Source: Corella eumyota (lineage: Eukaryota; Chordata; Ascidiacea; Phlebobranchia; Corellidae). Taken from it: a stretch of 64,000 nt of DNA. Where the stretch lies: positions 1,860,001-1,924,000 of the forward strand of contig OY720102.1 of NCBI GenBank assembly GCA_963082875.1. The letters run 5' to 3'. This document shows, in pieces, positions 50,172 through 60,984 of the stretch (positions are counted from its first letter, which is position 1; each line of letters begins with the position of its first letter). Under the pieces are notes generated by a model. The model was not told the DNA's origin. It did not search any database and saw nothing but the letters and a program-made list of their open reading frames with translations. A program made the position numbers and the translations under genes.

Positions 50172-50235
50172 TTAAGGCCTGTTCACACGACAAGGTAACG
50201 TTGCGTTGCGTACGCCGTGTGAACGGGCCTTTAAA
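50172..50235. repeat. Short inverted repeat, MITE-like
   Basis: Arms ttaaggcctgttcacacg and cgtgtgaacgggcctttaa (one mismatch) enclose about 25 bases rich in cgttg. It is a compact hairpin of the type left by miniature inverted-repeat elements; no other copy seen in the window. Confidence 0.55.
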
Positions 50236-50423
50236 GGGTTTTTATATCATAGTCGTATAGGAATTAACTTATTTTATTATTAATTAAACCACAACATAAC
50301 TACTTCAACTTAATAATTTTATTTTTACAAGAAAAACACTTAAAATCTTGGATATCTAGAATATAGGAAAATGTTAAACATTGAATTATATTGTTTTTGT
50401 AGTTTTCTTTTTCAGAATTTTTT

Positions 50424-51551
50424 TTATTTTTTTACAACACTGTGGACATCAGCGCCTCTTGACGAGCCGGCACTTAACATGACGTCATCATTTTGGTTTG
50501 TGACGTCATTTACGTTTTGATTTTTGTGATTTTTTGATTTGTAAACAACAGAATACACGTCACCCGCTACTGGGTTTTCCGGTGGTGGATTGACGTCGTT
50601 GTTTTGTAAAGTGACGTCATCTACAACTTGATTGTTCTTTTTCACGACAGCGTATACATCACGGTTTACCAGTGGGGAATTGTGGGTAACTTGTTGATTG
50701 GTCGAATTAGTAGCCTGGGTGTAATGAGGGTTGCCTAAAAATGCCTCAGGGTAAGGGTTGTGACCTGTCGGTTCTTGTGACGTGCCACCTACTGAACTGT
50801 ATGCCACATTTAAACGTTCTTCAAAGTCATGTCCCTGTTCAAGCACTTCTGCGTATTCATTTTCTTGTTTTTCCTCAATTTTTCGGTTGTTTCTTTTCCG
50901 AAAACGTTGGAATAGCAGCAACAAAAGTAGAGCTAAGATGATTAAAGTTGCTACAGTGATACCAGCTATTAAGCCAGTGTTGCTGCTGGACGATGTAGCT
51001 GAGCCTTCCGTTGCTGACTGAGTAATGAAGCTAGTGGATGTTGGACATAAAGATGAAGATGTCATAGGCAAGGATCCTTTGAAAGTTATACGTTGTGAAG
51101 AATGCGTTGATATTTTTGGAATTGTGGTAGAAGGAATACTTACATCGGTTGGTTTAAAACATACGAAAGATATTTTATCTTGAGTTTGGTATGCTTTCAG
51201 AAATTTAGATGCAGTAAAAAAGGCTACAGATTGTTCTTGAGAAGTTGTTGCTGTAGTTAGATTTTCATGCCAAGAATATGAACTTGTTCTGTCAACCCAA
51301 TCAAAATTGTTTCCTTGGTCAAAACTATAAAGTCCTATTCTGTATATTCCACTGTGACATGCAAGTTTTAGTTTAGGAGCATTGTCAACAATTGTTTCAA
51401 ATACATCATAGTTTGGAATAACTGCTAATACTGATGAATGATTTCTACACCATTGAGATGAATCGAAATAACTTTTTGAACTTTTATGATAAATAACTTC
51501 TCCATAATCTGTATTCTGACAAGTAACACAATATTCATTACTATCACACAT
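50424..51551 (-). CDS. Lectin-like, mucin-stalk membrane receptor with tyrosine tail, array member 3
   Basis: Single exon, 375 residues from ATG at 51549-51551 (12 more bases upstream stay open but lack an ATG). Lectin-like domain at about residues 8-134: CVTCQNTDYGEVIYH, SSQWCRNHSSVLAVIP, YRIGLYS, FDWVDRTSSYSW, final Cys in FVCFKP. A Ser/Thr-rich stalk and a membrane helix (about 193-215, GLIAGITVATLIILALLLL) follow. The tail of about 155 residues holds VAYSSV (fits the ITIM pattern I/V/L/SxYxxI/V/L), DVYAVV and DVYSVV (YxxV), and ends with DVHSVVKK, a decayed repeat of the same box. An acceptor-like atagtacgcag lies 25 bases before the ATG. The domain order suggests an inhibitory-type cell-surface receptor; ligand unknown. 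Confidence 0.85.
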   Translation of the reverse strand: MCDSNEYCVTCQNTDYGEVIYHKSSKSYFDSSQWCRNHSSVLAVIPNYDVFETIVDNAPKLKLACHSGIYRIGLYSFDQGNNFDWVDRTSSYSWHENLTTATTSQEQSVAFFTASKFLKAYQTQDKISFVCFKPTDVSIPSTTIPKISTHSSQRITFKGSLPMTSSSLCPTSTSFITQSATEGSATSSSSNTGLIAGITVATLIILALLLLLLFQRFRKRNNRKIEEKQENEYAEVLEQGHDFEERLNVAYSSVGGTSQEPTGHNPYPEAFLGNPHYTQATNSTNQQVTHNSPLVNRDVYAVVKKNNQVVDDVTLQNNDVNPPPENPVAGDVYSVVYKSKNHKNQNVNDVTNQNDDVMLSAGSSRGADVHSVVKK

Positions 51552-51835
51552 GGTTGTCTTCACAACTTTAACCTTACTGCGTACTATTTAAAAACAATTT
51601 CTAGTTTAATTCAAGGAAATGAGTCAGCTCCTGATATTTGCCTAATCAGGGTTTTAAACGAAACGCGAAACTTTATTTCATTGTTTGAGTCGTTTTACTC
51701 GCTTGGGCTAACACATATATTAATATTGAATAATCCAGTGATGTTTATTTAAAATAAATACACACAAATAATATTAAAACAAAGCAAAAATACTTTTTAC
51801 AAAATATTTTTTTGTTAATTTTTTTTAACATAAAC

Positions 51836-51905
51836 GACGTCATCATTCTGGGTCATCGGACGTCATCATTCTGGGTCATCGGACGTCATCATTCTGGGTC
51901 ATCAC
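51836..51905. repeat. 23-bp tandem repeat over a receptor stop codon
   Basis: Three copies of gacgtcatcattctgggtc plus four bases, at 51836, 51859 and 51882. Only the last copy is inside the reading frame of array member 4 (it encodes TQNDDV); the repeat junction itself supplies the TGA stop. Confidence 0.8.
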
Positions 51906-53047
51906 GTTAACAACGTTTTGGTATTCATGATTTTTTGCTATGTTATCATCCGCACCTACGTCATCAAGTTTTTGATTGTTCGGTTGCCGTGTGACGTCAT
52001 CATTACTTTGGAAAGTTTCGTTATTTATAGATTGATATGTTATATTTCCAAAAGCTTGAACGCCACTACCTGGCAGTGAAGAGTTATAGTTATCAAGTCG
52101 GTTAGACGGACCAGCTATTTGGTTGTTATAGGCATTAGTTGATAATGGCTCTAGATAAATACCCTCACTGGGTGACTGCTCTGGCGCGCCACCTACCGTA
52201 CTGGGGGCCACATTAAGATGTTGTTCGATTGGTCTTGATTCAGTTATTTCTTCATACTCATTCTCATCTCTTACTTCAACTTGTGGGTTGTTTCTTTTGC
52301 GAAACCAAAGAATTAAAAATATGATGATTACTAAAACTAAGATAGTTCCTTCAAAGATGCAAGCAATCAAACCCAAGTTAGGACTGGATAGAGTAAATGA
52401 GCTTTCTATTTTCAGCTTTGGTTTAGTAGTTGTTGTGTAAACAGTAGTAGTGGGTCTAGTGATTGATTTTGTAGTTGTTGGGGACGCAGTAGTAAATTTG
52501 GTGGTTGATCTTTTTGTTGTTCGGTCTTTAGTGGTTGGTTTTGTGGTTGGCCTTGTTATTGTTGTTGTTGTGGTGGACGCAGTGGTTGGTTTGGAGGTTG
52601 ATTTCGTAGTTGTTGTGGACAAATGTGTTAAAGATTGAATCACACTTTTTGTTGGTTTATAACATACGAATGGCAACCAAACTTTACTGCTAAAAGGTTT
52701 GAGTTTTTTGGATGAAATCCGAAATACTAAAGTTTGTTCTTGGGAGTTTACGGTTGAACTTTTAATTTGATTTTTGTACCAGGAATAAGAACTTTTCCCA
52801 ACCCAATCAAAATTTCCCCCCCCGTCAATACTTACAAGACCTATTCTGTAAGTGCCAAAGTAACATTTTTTTTGGGTACATTGTTAACAATTGTTTCAAA
52901 TACAGCAGCGTTTGGAATAATTGCTAATTCTGATGAATGATTTTTACACCATCGAGACGAATCAGAGTAATTTGTTAAAAAGAAATGATATATGACTTGC
53001 CCATATTCTGTTTTTACACAAGTAACACAAGCATTCGGATTACACAT
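51876..53047 (-). pseudogene. Lectin-like receptor, array member 4 (one frameshift)
   Basis: Starts MCNPNACVTCVKTEYGQVIYH at 53047 and keeps the family lectin-like domain, a Thr/Lys/Pro stalk (TTTKPTTK), a membrane helix (LIACIFEGTILVLVIIIFLIL) and a tail of a different type from member 3: GIYLEPLS, NITYQSI (ITIM pattern), HEYQNVV (YxN type). One frameshift at a run of eight A's (about 52865-52872) separates the first ~62 residues from the rest; everything after it is open in one frame to 51876. The lesion is in a homopolymer, so an assembly error is a real alternative and the gene may be whole. Confidence 0.7.
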
Positions 53048-53478
53048 GTTTGTTGTTATAATTATTTTTACTCTGCATGTAAATATAAAAAAGCACAGTC
53101 TTTATTTAATTTTACCCCAGGGTCATTAGGATAAGCGATTGTTATATTTTTTTAATGTAACCCAATGACGTAGTTTTAAATGTTTTTTCTTATTACTAAG
53201 GAATTTGTACAATTGTTGTTTTTCGAATAACTAAAAATAAAACGTTGTTTATTTTATTGTTTAAAAGGTCTTGTCTTTTGCCTTTATAGAATGTTATATT
53301 TTTAGATATACAGAAATATATTGTTATAATCTTGTTTATTCTTGCAAAGAAATCTGTACAAATATCAGGAAAACATTTTTAATTATTTATATACAAAAGA
53401 AGAAAAGATAAAACACATTTTATACAAGATAATAATACAATCAAAAACTTTTTTTTGTGTCTATTATTTAAAAGCTCT
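53048..53478. promoter_or_regulatory. Upstream region of member 4 and repeated 3' flank of member 5
   Basis: On the minus strand, tttatatttacatgcag ends 25 bases before the ATG of member 4 and looks like a splice acceptor. The same element precedes members 6 and 7 (27 and 19 bases before their ATGs). With no in-frame upstream exon seen, a spliced-leader trans-splice site is likely (inference). The stretch at 53230-53478 is repeated almost unchanged at 55436-55545, 57200-57444 and 62580-62815. Confidence 0.5.
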
Positions 53479-55435
53479 TTACACGTCACCACCACTTGCA
53501 TTGTCGTCACCGGACTCGACGTCATCGTTTTGTGATGTGACGTCACTATTTTTGCTCGTGACGTCATCAACCTTTTGTTCTTTGGCATTTTTTGCTTTGT
53601 TCACAACTGCATTTACGTCTGCCGCTATTGCATTATCCGGGTGCGATGTGACGTCATTATTTTGGCTTGCGACGTCATCTACTTTTTTCTTCTTCTTTTT
53701 CACGACAGCGTATACGTCATCATTCGGTGTGACATTTTGATTGGACGAACCAGCCACTTGATCGTTGTTGTTGTCTGCCGATGACAGGGTTTGATCAAGG
53801 TCAGCTATGGCTGCATACGTCACATCAAGAGGTTGTTCAAAGTCACGATCTTGTTGATGCGTCACTGGGGTCTTATTTGCTTCACTGTCTTGCTGGTTGT
53901 TGCGTTTCCTGAACCATAGAAACAAGAACAAGAGGATTAGTAGGAGGAAGATTGATCCTCCGACGATGCCAGCTATCAAACCCAAGTTGGCGCTAGATGG
54001 CGTGACTGAGCTTTCCGTTTTCGGTTGAGTTATGTTAGTTGAAGATGAAAGTAAAGGTGGAGATGTAAAAAGCAAAGTTTTTGTTGAAGAAGTTCCTGAT
54101 TTGTTATTAGATGTAGGTGCCATCGGTTTTGTTTGTTTGTGGGTTCCAATAGTGAACTTATGTCCACTTGTCGTTGTTACGGTATTAGATTTTGTGGTTC
54201 GTTTCTTTGTTGTAGTGAGTTTGGTGGTGGTTGTTGTTGTTGTTGTGGACGCAGTAGTTGGTTCGGTGGTTGTTGTTGTTGTGGACGCAGTAGTTGGTTT
54301 GGTGGTTGTTATTGTTGTGGACGCAGTAGTTGGTTCGGTGTTTGTTATTGTCGTGGACGCAGTAGTTGGTTTGATGGTTGTTATTGTTGTGGACGCAGTA
54401 GTTGGTTTGATGGCTGTTGTGGACGCAGTAGTTGGTTCGGTGGTTGTTGTTGTTGTTGTGGACGCAGTAGTTGGTTCGGTGGTTGTTTTTGTTGTGGACG
54501 CAGTAGTTGGTTTGGTGGTTGTTATTGTTGTGGACGCAGTAGTTGGTTCGGTGTTTGTTATTGTCGTGGACGCAGTAGTTGGTTTGATGGTTGTTATTGT
54601 TGTGGACGCAGTAGTTGGTTTGATGGCTGTTGTGGACGCAGTAGTTGGTTCGGTGGTTGTTGTTGTTGTTGTGGACGCAGTAGTTGGTTCGGTGGTTGTT
54701 GTTGAGGACGCAGTAATTGGTTCGGTGTTTGTTGTTGTTGTGGACGCAGTAATTGGTTCGGTGTTTGTTGTTGTTGTGGACGCAGTAGTTGGTTTTGTGG
54801 TTGTTGTTGTGGACGTAGTAGTTGGTTTTGTGGTTGTTGTTGTTGTGGACGCAGTAGTTGGTTTGATGGTTGTTAATGTTGTGGACGCAGTAGTTGGTTT
54901 GATGGCTGTTGTGGACGCAGTAGTTGGTTCGGTGGTTGTTGTTGTTGTTGTGGACGCAGTAGTTGGTTCGGTGGTTGTTGTTGAGGACGCAGTAATTGGT
55001 TCGGTGTTTGTTGTTGTTGTGGACGCAGTAATTGGTTCGGTGTTTGTTGTTGTTGTGGACGCAGTAGTTGGTTTGGTGGTTAATTTCGTAGTTGTTGGGG
55101 ACAGATTTGTTGAAGATTGAATCACACTGCTTAATGGTTTATAACATACAAAGGATAACTTTATGTCATTGCTATAAGGTTGGAGTTCTTTGGGTGAAAT
55201 CCGAATTGCAAAAGTTTGTTCTAGAAAGTTTATGGTTGAAGATTTAATTCGATTTTTGTACCAAGAATATGAACTCTTATTAACGACCCAGTTAAAATGT
55301 TGGCCCTTGTCAATACTTACAAGACCTATTCTGTAAGTGCTACTGTAACAGTTCTCGCCTTTTTTAGGAGCATTGTCAATAATTGTTTCAAATACATCAG
55401 AGTTTGGAATAATTGCTAATTCTAATGAATGATGT
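53479..55435 (-). pseudogene. Lectin-like receptor, array member 5, 5'-truncated
   Basis: Open in one frame from about 55433 to the stop at 53479, but the first ~40 residues of the family (CVTC to SSQWCK) are missing: the lectin-like domain starts at HHSLELAIIPN and upstream sequence switches abruptly to the repeated 3' flank of neighbouring copies. What remains is the rest of the lectin domain (YRIGLVSIDKGQHFNW, final FVCYKP), a very long stalk of about 340 residues made of TTTTKPTTAST-type repeats, a membrane helix (GLIAGIVGGSIFLLLILLFL) and a tail with VTYAAI (ITIM pattern) and DVYAVV. In the second tail repeat the tyrosine is Asn (DVNAVV). No start codon is evident, so it is probably a remnant. 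Confidence 0.72.
54225..55105. repeat. Mucin-stalk minisatellite
   Basis: Imperfect repeats of about 30-39 bases built on gttgtggacgcagtagttgg plus a variable gttgtt run. On the minus strand they encode Thr/Ser/Pro/Lys repeats (TTKPTTAST, TTEPTTAST). A block of several units is itself repeated (about 54260-54480, 54480-54720 and 54850-55060), so the array has grown at two levels. On the plus strand it makes spurious long frames. Confidence 0.85.
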
Positions 55436-55728
55436 TTATTTTATTGTTTAAAAGGTCTTGTCCTTTGCCGCTATAGATTGTTATATTTTTAGAGATACAG
55501 AAATATATTGTTATAATCTTGTTTATTCTTGCAAAAAATTGTACAAAAACATACTAAAAATTTCACTTTATGTCAGTTCATAATAATAAAATAAATATAT
55601 TTTAGTAATTTTGATTTTAAAATATTTTCAAACGAAAAAATTACAACAAAACCAAAATAATTTTATCAAAAATAATTTTTTGATTTTTTTAGAACATAAA
55701 CGTCGCTAACAGTTTAAGTATCAGCATT
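55436..55728. repeat. Stray copy of the array's repeated 3' flank
   Basis: 55436-55545 matches 53230-53345, 57200-57310 and 62580-62690 (ttattgtttaaaaggtcttg and onward). It marks the breakpoint of the deletion that removed the 5' end of member 5. The rest is A+T-rich. Confidence 0.65.
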
Positions 55729-56995
55729 TTACATGACGTCATCATATGGATTTGTGACGTCATCATTCTGGGTCATTACATTAACAATGTCTTGGTATTC
55801 AGGATTTTTTGCTATGTTATCTTCCGCACCTACGTCATCAAGTTTTTGATTGTTCGTTTGTCGTGGACGTCATCATTACTTTGGAAAGTTTCGTTATTTA
55901 TAGGTTGATATGTTATATTCCCAAAAGCTTGAACGCCACTACCTGGCAGTGAAGAGTTATAGTTATCAAGTCGGTTAGACGGACCAGCTATTTGGTTGTT
56001 ATAGGCATTGGTTGATAATGGCTCTAGATAAATACCCTGACTGGGTGACTGCTCTGGCGCGCCACCTACCGTACTGGGGGCCACATTAAGATGTTGTTCG
56101 TTTGGCCTTGGTTCAGTTATTTCTTCATACTCATGCTCATCTCTTACTTCAACTTGTGGGTTGTTTCTTTTGCGAAACCAAATAATTAAAAACATAATAA
56201 TTACTAAAACTAAGATAGTTCCTGCAAAGATGCAAGCAATCAAACCCAAGTTGGCGCTAGATGGAGTAACTGAGCTTTCTGTATTCAGCTTTGGTTTTGT
56301 GGTTGTTGTGGTTGCAATAGTTGGGTTCGTGATTGGTTTTGTGGACGTAGTAGTTGGTTTGTTGGTTGTTGTTGTTGTGGTTGCAATAGTTGGGTTTGTG
56401 GTTGGTTTTGTTTTAATTGTTGTGGACGCAGTAGTTGGTTTGTTTGTTAGTCTTGTTGTTGTTTGGGCTTTAGTAGTTCGTTTTGTGGTTGGTCTTGGTG
56501 CTGTTGTTGTGGTTGATGTGGACGCAGTGCTGGTTTGGTGGTTTTTTTTGTTGTTGTTGGGGACAAATTTGTTAAAGTTTGAATCACATTTCTTGTTGGT
56601 TTATAACATACGAAGGATAACTTTTCGTCAACGCTATAAGGTTGGAGTTCTTTAGATGAAATCCGAATTCCTACAGTTTGTTCTCGGGAGTTCACGTTTA
56701 AACTTTTAATTTGATTTTTGTACCAGGAATAAGAACTTTTTTTCTCAACCCAATCAAAATTTTGCCCCCGGTCAATACTTACAAGACCTATTCTGTAATT
56801 GTCACTGTTACAACACTTGCTTGGTGCATGGTCAACAATTGTTTCAAATATAGCAGCGTTTGGAATAATTGCTAATTCTGATGCATGATTTTTACACCAT
56901 TGAGACGAATCAAAGTAATTCTTTGAACGGTAATGATAAATAACTTCTCCATATTCTGTATTTACACAAGTAACACAAGCATTCGGATTACACAT
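55729..56995 (-). pseudogene. Lectin-like receptor, array member 6 (frame broken twice)
   Basis: Starts MCNPNACVTCVNTEYGEVIYH at 56995, with a complete lectin-like domain (SSQWCKNHASELAIIP; YRIGLVS; FDWVEKKSSYSW; FVCYKP), Thr-rich stalk, membrane helix (GLIACIFAGTILVLVIIMFL) and the same second-type tail as member 4 (GIYLEPLS, NITYQPI, and later EYQDIV). The frame shifts once in the stalk and again near FQSNDDV, where member 4 reads on; the ancestral stop is TAA at 55729-55731. It is closely related to member 4, so the two are duplicates of a second-type gene. Confidence 0.72.
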
Positions 56996-57444
56996 GTTTG
57001 TTGTTATAATTCTATCCTTACTCTGCATGTAAATATTAGTTCTAAAATGTAAAACAAGGGAAAAAGCACAGTCTTTATTTAATTTTACCAAGGGCCACTA
57101 GAATCAGCGATTGTTATATTGTTAATGAATCCCAATGACGTAGTTCCGAGTATTTTCTTATTACTAAGGAATTTAAAATAGTTTTTTTTTGATTAAATAA
57201 AAGTGGAACGTTGTTTATTTTATTGTTTAAAAGGGGTTTTCCTTTGCCGCTATAGAATGTTATATTTTTAGAGATACAGAAATATATTGTTATAATCTTG
57301 TTTATTCTTGCAAAGAAATCTGTACAAATATAAGGAAAACATTTTTAAATATTTATATACAAAAGAAGAAAAGATAAAACACATTTTATACAAGATAATA
57401 ATACAATCAAGAACAAAGTTTTGTGTTTATTATTTTAAAGCGCT
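56996..57444. promoter_or_regulatory. Upstream region of member 6 and repeated 3' flank of member 7
   Basis: Acceptor-like ttacatgcag ends 27 bases before the ATG of member 6 (exon side from 57022). 57200-57444 is one copy of the repeated 3' flank. Confidence 0.45.
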
Positions 57445-57924
57445 TTATACGTCACAACCACTTGCATTGTCGTCACCGGACTCGACGTCATCGTTTTGTG
57501 ATTTGACGTTACTATTTTTGCTCGTGACGTCATCAACCTTTTGTTCTTCGGCATTTTTTGCTTTGTTCACAACTGCATTTACGTCTGCCGCTATTGCATT
57601 ATCCGGGTGCGATGTGACGTCATTATTTTGGCTTGCGACGTCATCTACTTTTTTGTTCTTCTTTTTCACGACAGCATATACGTCATCATTTGGTATGACA
57701 TTTTGATTGGACGAGCCAGCGACTTGATCGTTGTGGCTGTCTGCCAATGGCGGGGTTTGATCAAGGTCAGCTATTGCTGCATATGTCACATCAAGAGGTT
57801 GTTCAAAGTCACGATCTTGTTCATGCGTCACTGCCAGACATGGGGCAATTCGTATTCGTCATTCGTATTCGAATGCATTCGAATACCAATTTTTAGAACT
57901 AAGCGAATATTCGAATACCAAGTT

Positions 57925-58230
57925 CTTAATTTTATAATAATTCGAATTTAATTCGAATAGCCAACCGCAAATAACAACAGAATTATTCGACAATTCGAAT
58001 GTAAAACTAAATTCATTCGAGTTCTATTCGAATGGCCAACCGCAAATAACAACAAAATTATTCGACAATTCGAATGTAAAACTAAATTCATTCGAGTTCT
58101 ATTCGAATGGCCAACCGCAAATAACAACAAAATTATTCGACAATTCGAATGTAAAACTAAATTCATTCGAGTTCTATTCGAACGGCCAACCGCAAATGAC
58201 AACAAAATTATTCGACAATTCGCGAATCTA
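57925..58230. repeat. Left subterminal repeats of the hAT element
   Basis: About four copies of a 75-base unit (ccaaccgcaaataacaacaa ... attcgacaattcgaatg ... ttcgagttctattcgaa), with the marker gccaaccgcaaat at 57960, 58035, 58110 and 58185. They are rich in the palindrome attcgaat. Confidence 0.85.
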
Positions 58231-58554
58231 TTTATTCGAAATAATTTAAGTTTTCAAGCAGAAAAAAAGTAAGGGACCTTAAAAAATGCCTTTTTCAGGG
58301 GAAGCTTATTATTAGATATTTTTATTGTCAAGGTTAAAGCTGTGTTTTTAGTTTATACCAAACAAAATAAATTTAATATAATAATTCATAAAATATATAA
58401 ATTGCGCAATCACAAATTTAAAAATTAATAAACAATGTACACTGTGATGTAATAGTTTAGTTTTTGAATTATGCTGGCCTGCCCAGGCATGTCTTTTTAT
58501 TATTCTTTTAAAGGGCTTTTTAAAAGATTAAAATAAAAACTAAAAAATAAAGTT

Positions 58555-60644
58555 ATGGCTTGTAGTAGCCAAAAGTCTGCAGTATATGCGCATTTTGAAG
58601 TACCAGATAATCGTCAAACGAAATACCAAGCCACTTGTGTATACTGCAGAAAGAGAATATCTACAATTGGGACAACTACATCGAATTTACTTGCACACCT
58701 TAAGGTATATTAACTACACAATGTTATTTTTCTTAATTTTATATTTAAAAACTAGTTTATTTTAAGTTGTATTTGTGGTTGTGCTTGCTTTAAATTGCTG
58801 TTAAAGTATTTTAAATATAGCCATTTTTAACTTGAAAACGAATTTTTTGTTTTGGCACTTAGGTGTTAATTTTCCAAATTTTGACATTCAAATTTATGTT
58901 ACAGCGCAAACACCCAGGTGCTTTAAATGAAACGGTAAGCGATGACATGACTGCACAACCAAATATTGCCAGTTTTCTTACTTCCGGTATTGGAAAAAAA
59001 TATTCAAATTCGGATTCTCGGCAAGTTAAAATTAACAACAAAATTGTGGAATTTATCGCTGGTTCACTTCAACCTCTTTCAATTGTTGAAAATTTAGAAT
59101 TTCAAGATCTGATAACCACATTAGATCCACGCGCTCGCATTCCAAACAGGAAACTTTTAACAACAAATTTGTTGCAACGTAGATGTGAAGTAATAGAACG
59201 GGAAGTAAGATGCGAAATGACTCTCGCAAAAGGAATTAGTGTCACCGTCGATATTTGGTCTAACAGACAAATGCGAAGTTACTTAGGCATTACTGCACAT
59301 TACATAACAAACAGATGGAAAATTAAATCGTCCATGCTCGCGTGCAAACGATTTAAAGGAAGGCATACAGGGTTAAATATTAACAACCAATTTGAAGAAT
59401 GCGTCTCACATTATGAATTAGCACATAAGATAACTCACATAATAACCGACAACGCTTCTAACATGAAAAAAGCCTTTTCATTGCCTGGTTTTATAGTGCA
59501 CAGCGAAATCGAAAGCAGTAATGAAAGTTCTACAGATACTGACGATTCCGAGAAGGAAGACACGCACCATGAGGATAAGCTACCTAGAAAACATGGTCCT
59601 TGTTTTGCCCATACACTGCAACTGGTTGTAAAAGATGGACTTAAAGAAGCAGGACAAATCAGAAAGATAATAAGTAAGGTTTCAAGCATTGTTTCTTTTG
59701 CGAGAAGGTCGACTATTGCTTGTGAAGCTTTGGAGAATTTTAGACGTCTGCAACCAGCTAATGTAACTCGCTGGGATTCCGAGTTAGCAATGATTCAATC
59801 TATTTTAAATGTACCCCAAGATGTTTTATTTACGTTAGATTGCGCAAAACTAACAACGCACGATCGCACCATGTTGGAAGAGCTATGTTGCATCTTACAA
59901 CCGTTCAAAGAAGCAACAACAATGTGTCAAAAAGAGCTAACGGTTTCTTCAAGCATAATTGTGCCATGTGTACTAGGGTTGAAATCCAATTTGCGAAGTA
60001 TCAACCCTCGTTTTACGTCATTTATTTTTAATGAATTAAAGTGTTCGATAAATGCGCGATTAAATTACTTTTTGAATCAACCACTGTATATTCTATCAGC
60101 CATGATCGACCCCAGATTTAAATTGAAATGGTGCGCAGAAAGTGAAATACGCGTGGAATACCGACAACTTCTATTATCAAAGCTAGATGCAATAAAAGAT
60201 GAGCATTGTGTAAAACAATCTTGCAATGTTACCAGTCAAAATGAATCATCCGATAACATCCCATCCACTCAATCATCTGACGAAGCCACCGTTTTTGAAA
60301 ATAAGGGTCTGGCTCCAATCGGGTTATTTGATTTTATGCCCGACTCGCCACCAGATGTATTACCATTTGCTCAGAAATCTTGTGAACAAGAAATTGCAGA
60401 GTATTTTACGGAGCCATGTTTGCCTAATCACGCAAATGTCTTAGAATACTGGAGAAAAAAATCCCATTGGAATTTATCAAAAATGGCTAAAATATATCTC
60501 GGAATACCCGCTTCCTCTGCTCCCGTTGAGCGAGTGTTCAGTACAGGAGGCAAGATTTTTAGACCAGAGCGATGTCGTCTCAGTGACAAAACATTTGAAC
60601 AACTTATGTGTATTAAGATAAACGGAAAGCAATACCATTGCTAA
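58555..60644 (+). CDS. hAT transposase with BED zinc finger
   Basis: Two exons, 58555-58704 and 58905-60644, giving 629 residues. The BED-type zinc finger spans the intron (CVYC ... LLAHLKRKHP, about residues 28-56). The catalytic core shows VTVDIWSNRQ (Asp at about 166) and IITDNASNMKKAF (Asp at about 232). The C-terminal hAT dimerisation region has ASSAPVERVFSTGGKIF (Glu at about 628 minus 37). An acidic insert (SSTDTDDSEKED) sits after the second Asp, as in ZBED-type relatives. It excises and reinserts the surrounding element by cut and paste. No internal stop or frameshift seen, so it may be active. The intron has normal GT/AG ends (aag-gtatat; ttacag). Confidence 0.9.
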
Positions 60645-60984
60645 ACTGATGTTTTAATCGTGTTAACTTTGTTCATGGAGTCTACTGTGCCCGATTTGAT
60701 TGCATTAAATTAAACCCTAATTTTTTTTTAATGCTGTTACTTGTATGACCCTTTTTGTTTAATAAACCATTTGTTCTTTTTGTATTACGGCTAACTTGTA
60801 AATTTATGAAGTTGAATTGTGTTTTGCAGTTTGAACTTCACAGTCTAATTAAGTCGGTTAAACGTTAAATATCTACCTAGTTCAAGAATTGTACCAAATT
60901 AGTACAGCCGAACCTTTAAAATACCATTTGCCAAATGACATTAAAATTAATTGATACTTCAAACAGAATTATTCGAATTTGTGT

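Noticed and set aside
54032-55120. Long plus-strand frame of Val/Asp repeats (362 codons) and a Cys/Gly/Ser/Trp-rich frame within it (54133-54705)
   Set aside because: Both are the opposite strand or other frames of the mucin-stalk minisatellite of array member 5; the minus-strand frame continues into a lectin domain and a membrane helix.
57948-58205. 85-codon frame of identical 25-residue repeats
   Set aside because: Translation of the 75-bp subterminal repeats of the hAT element.
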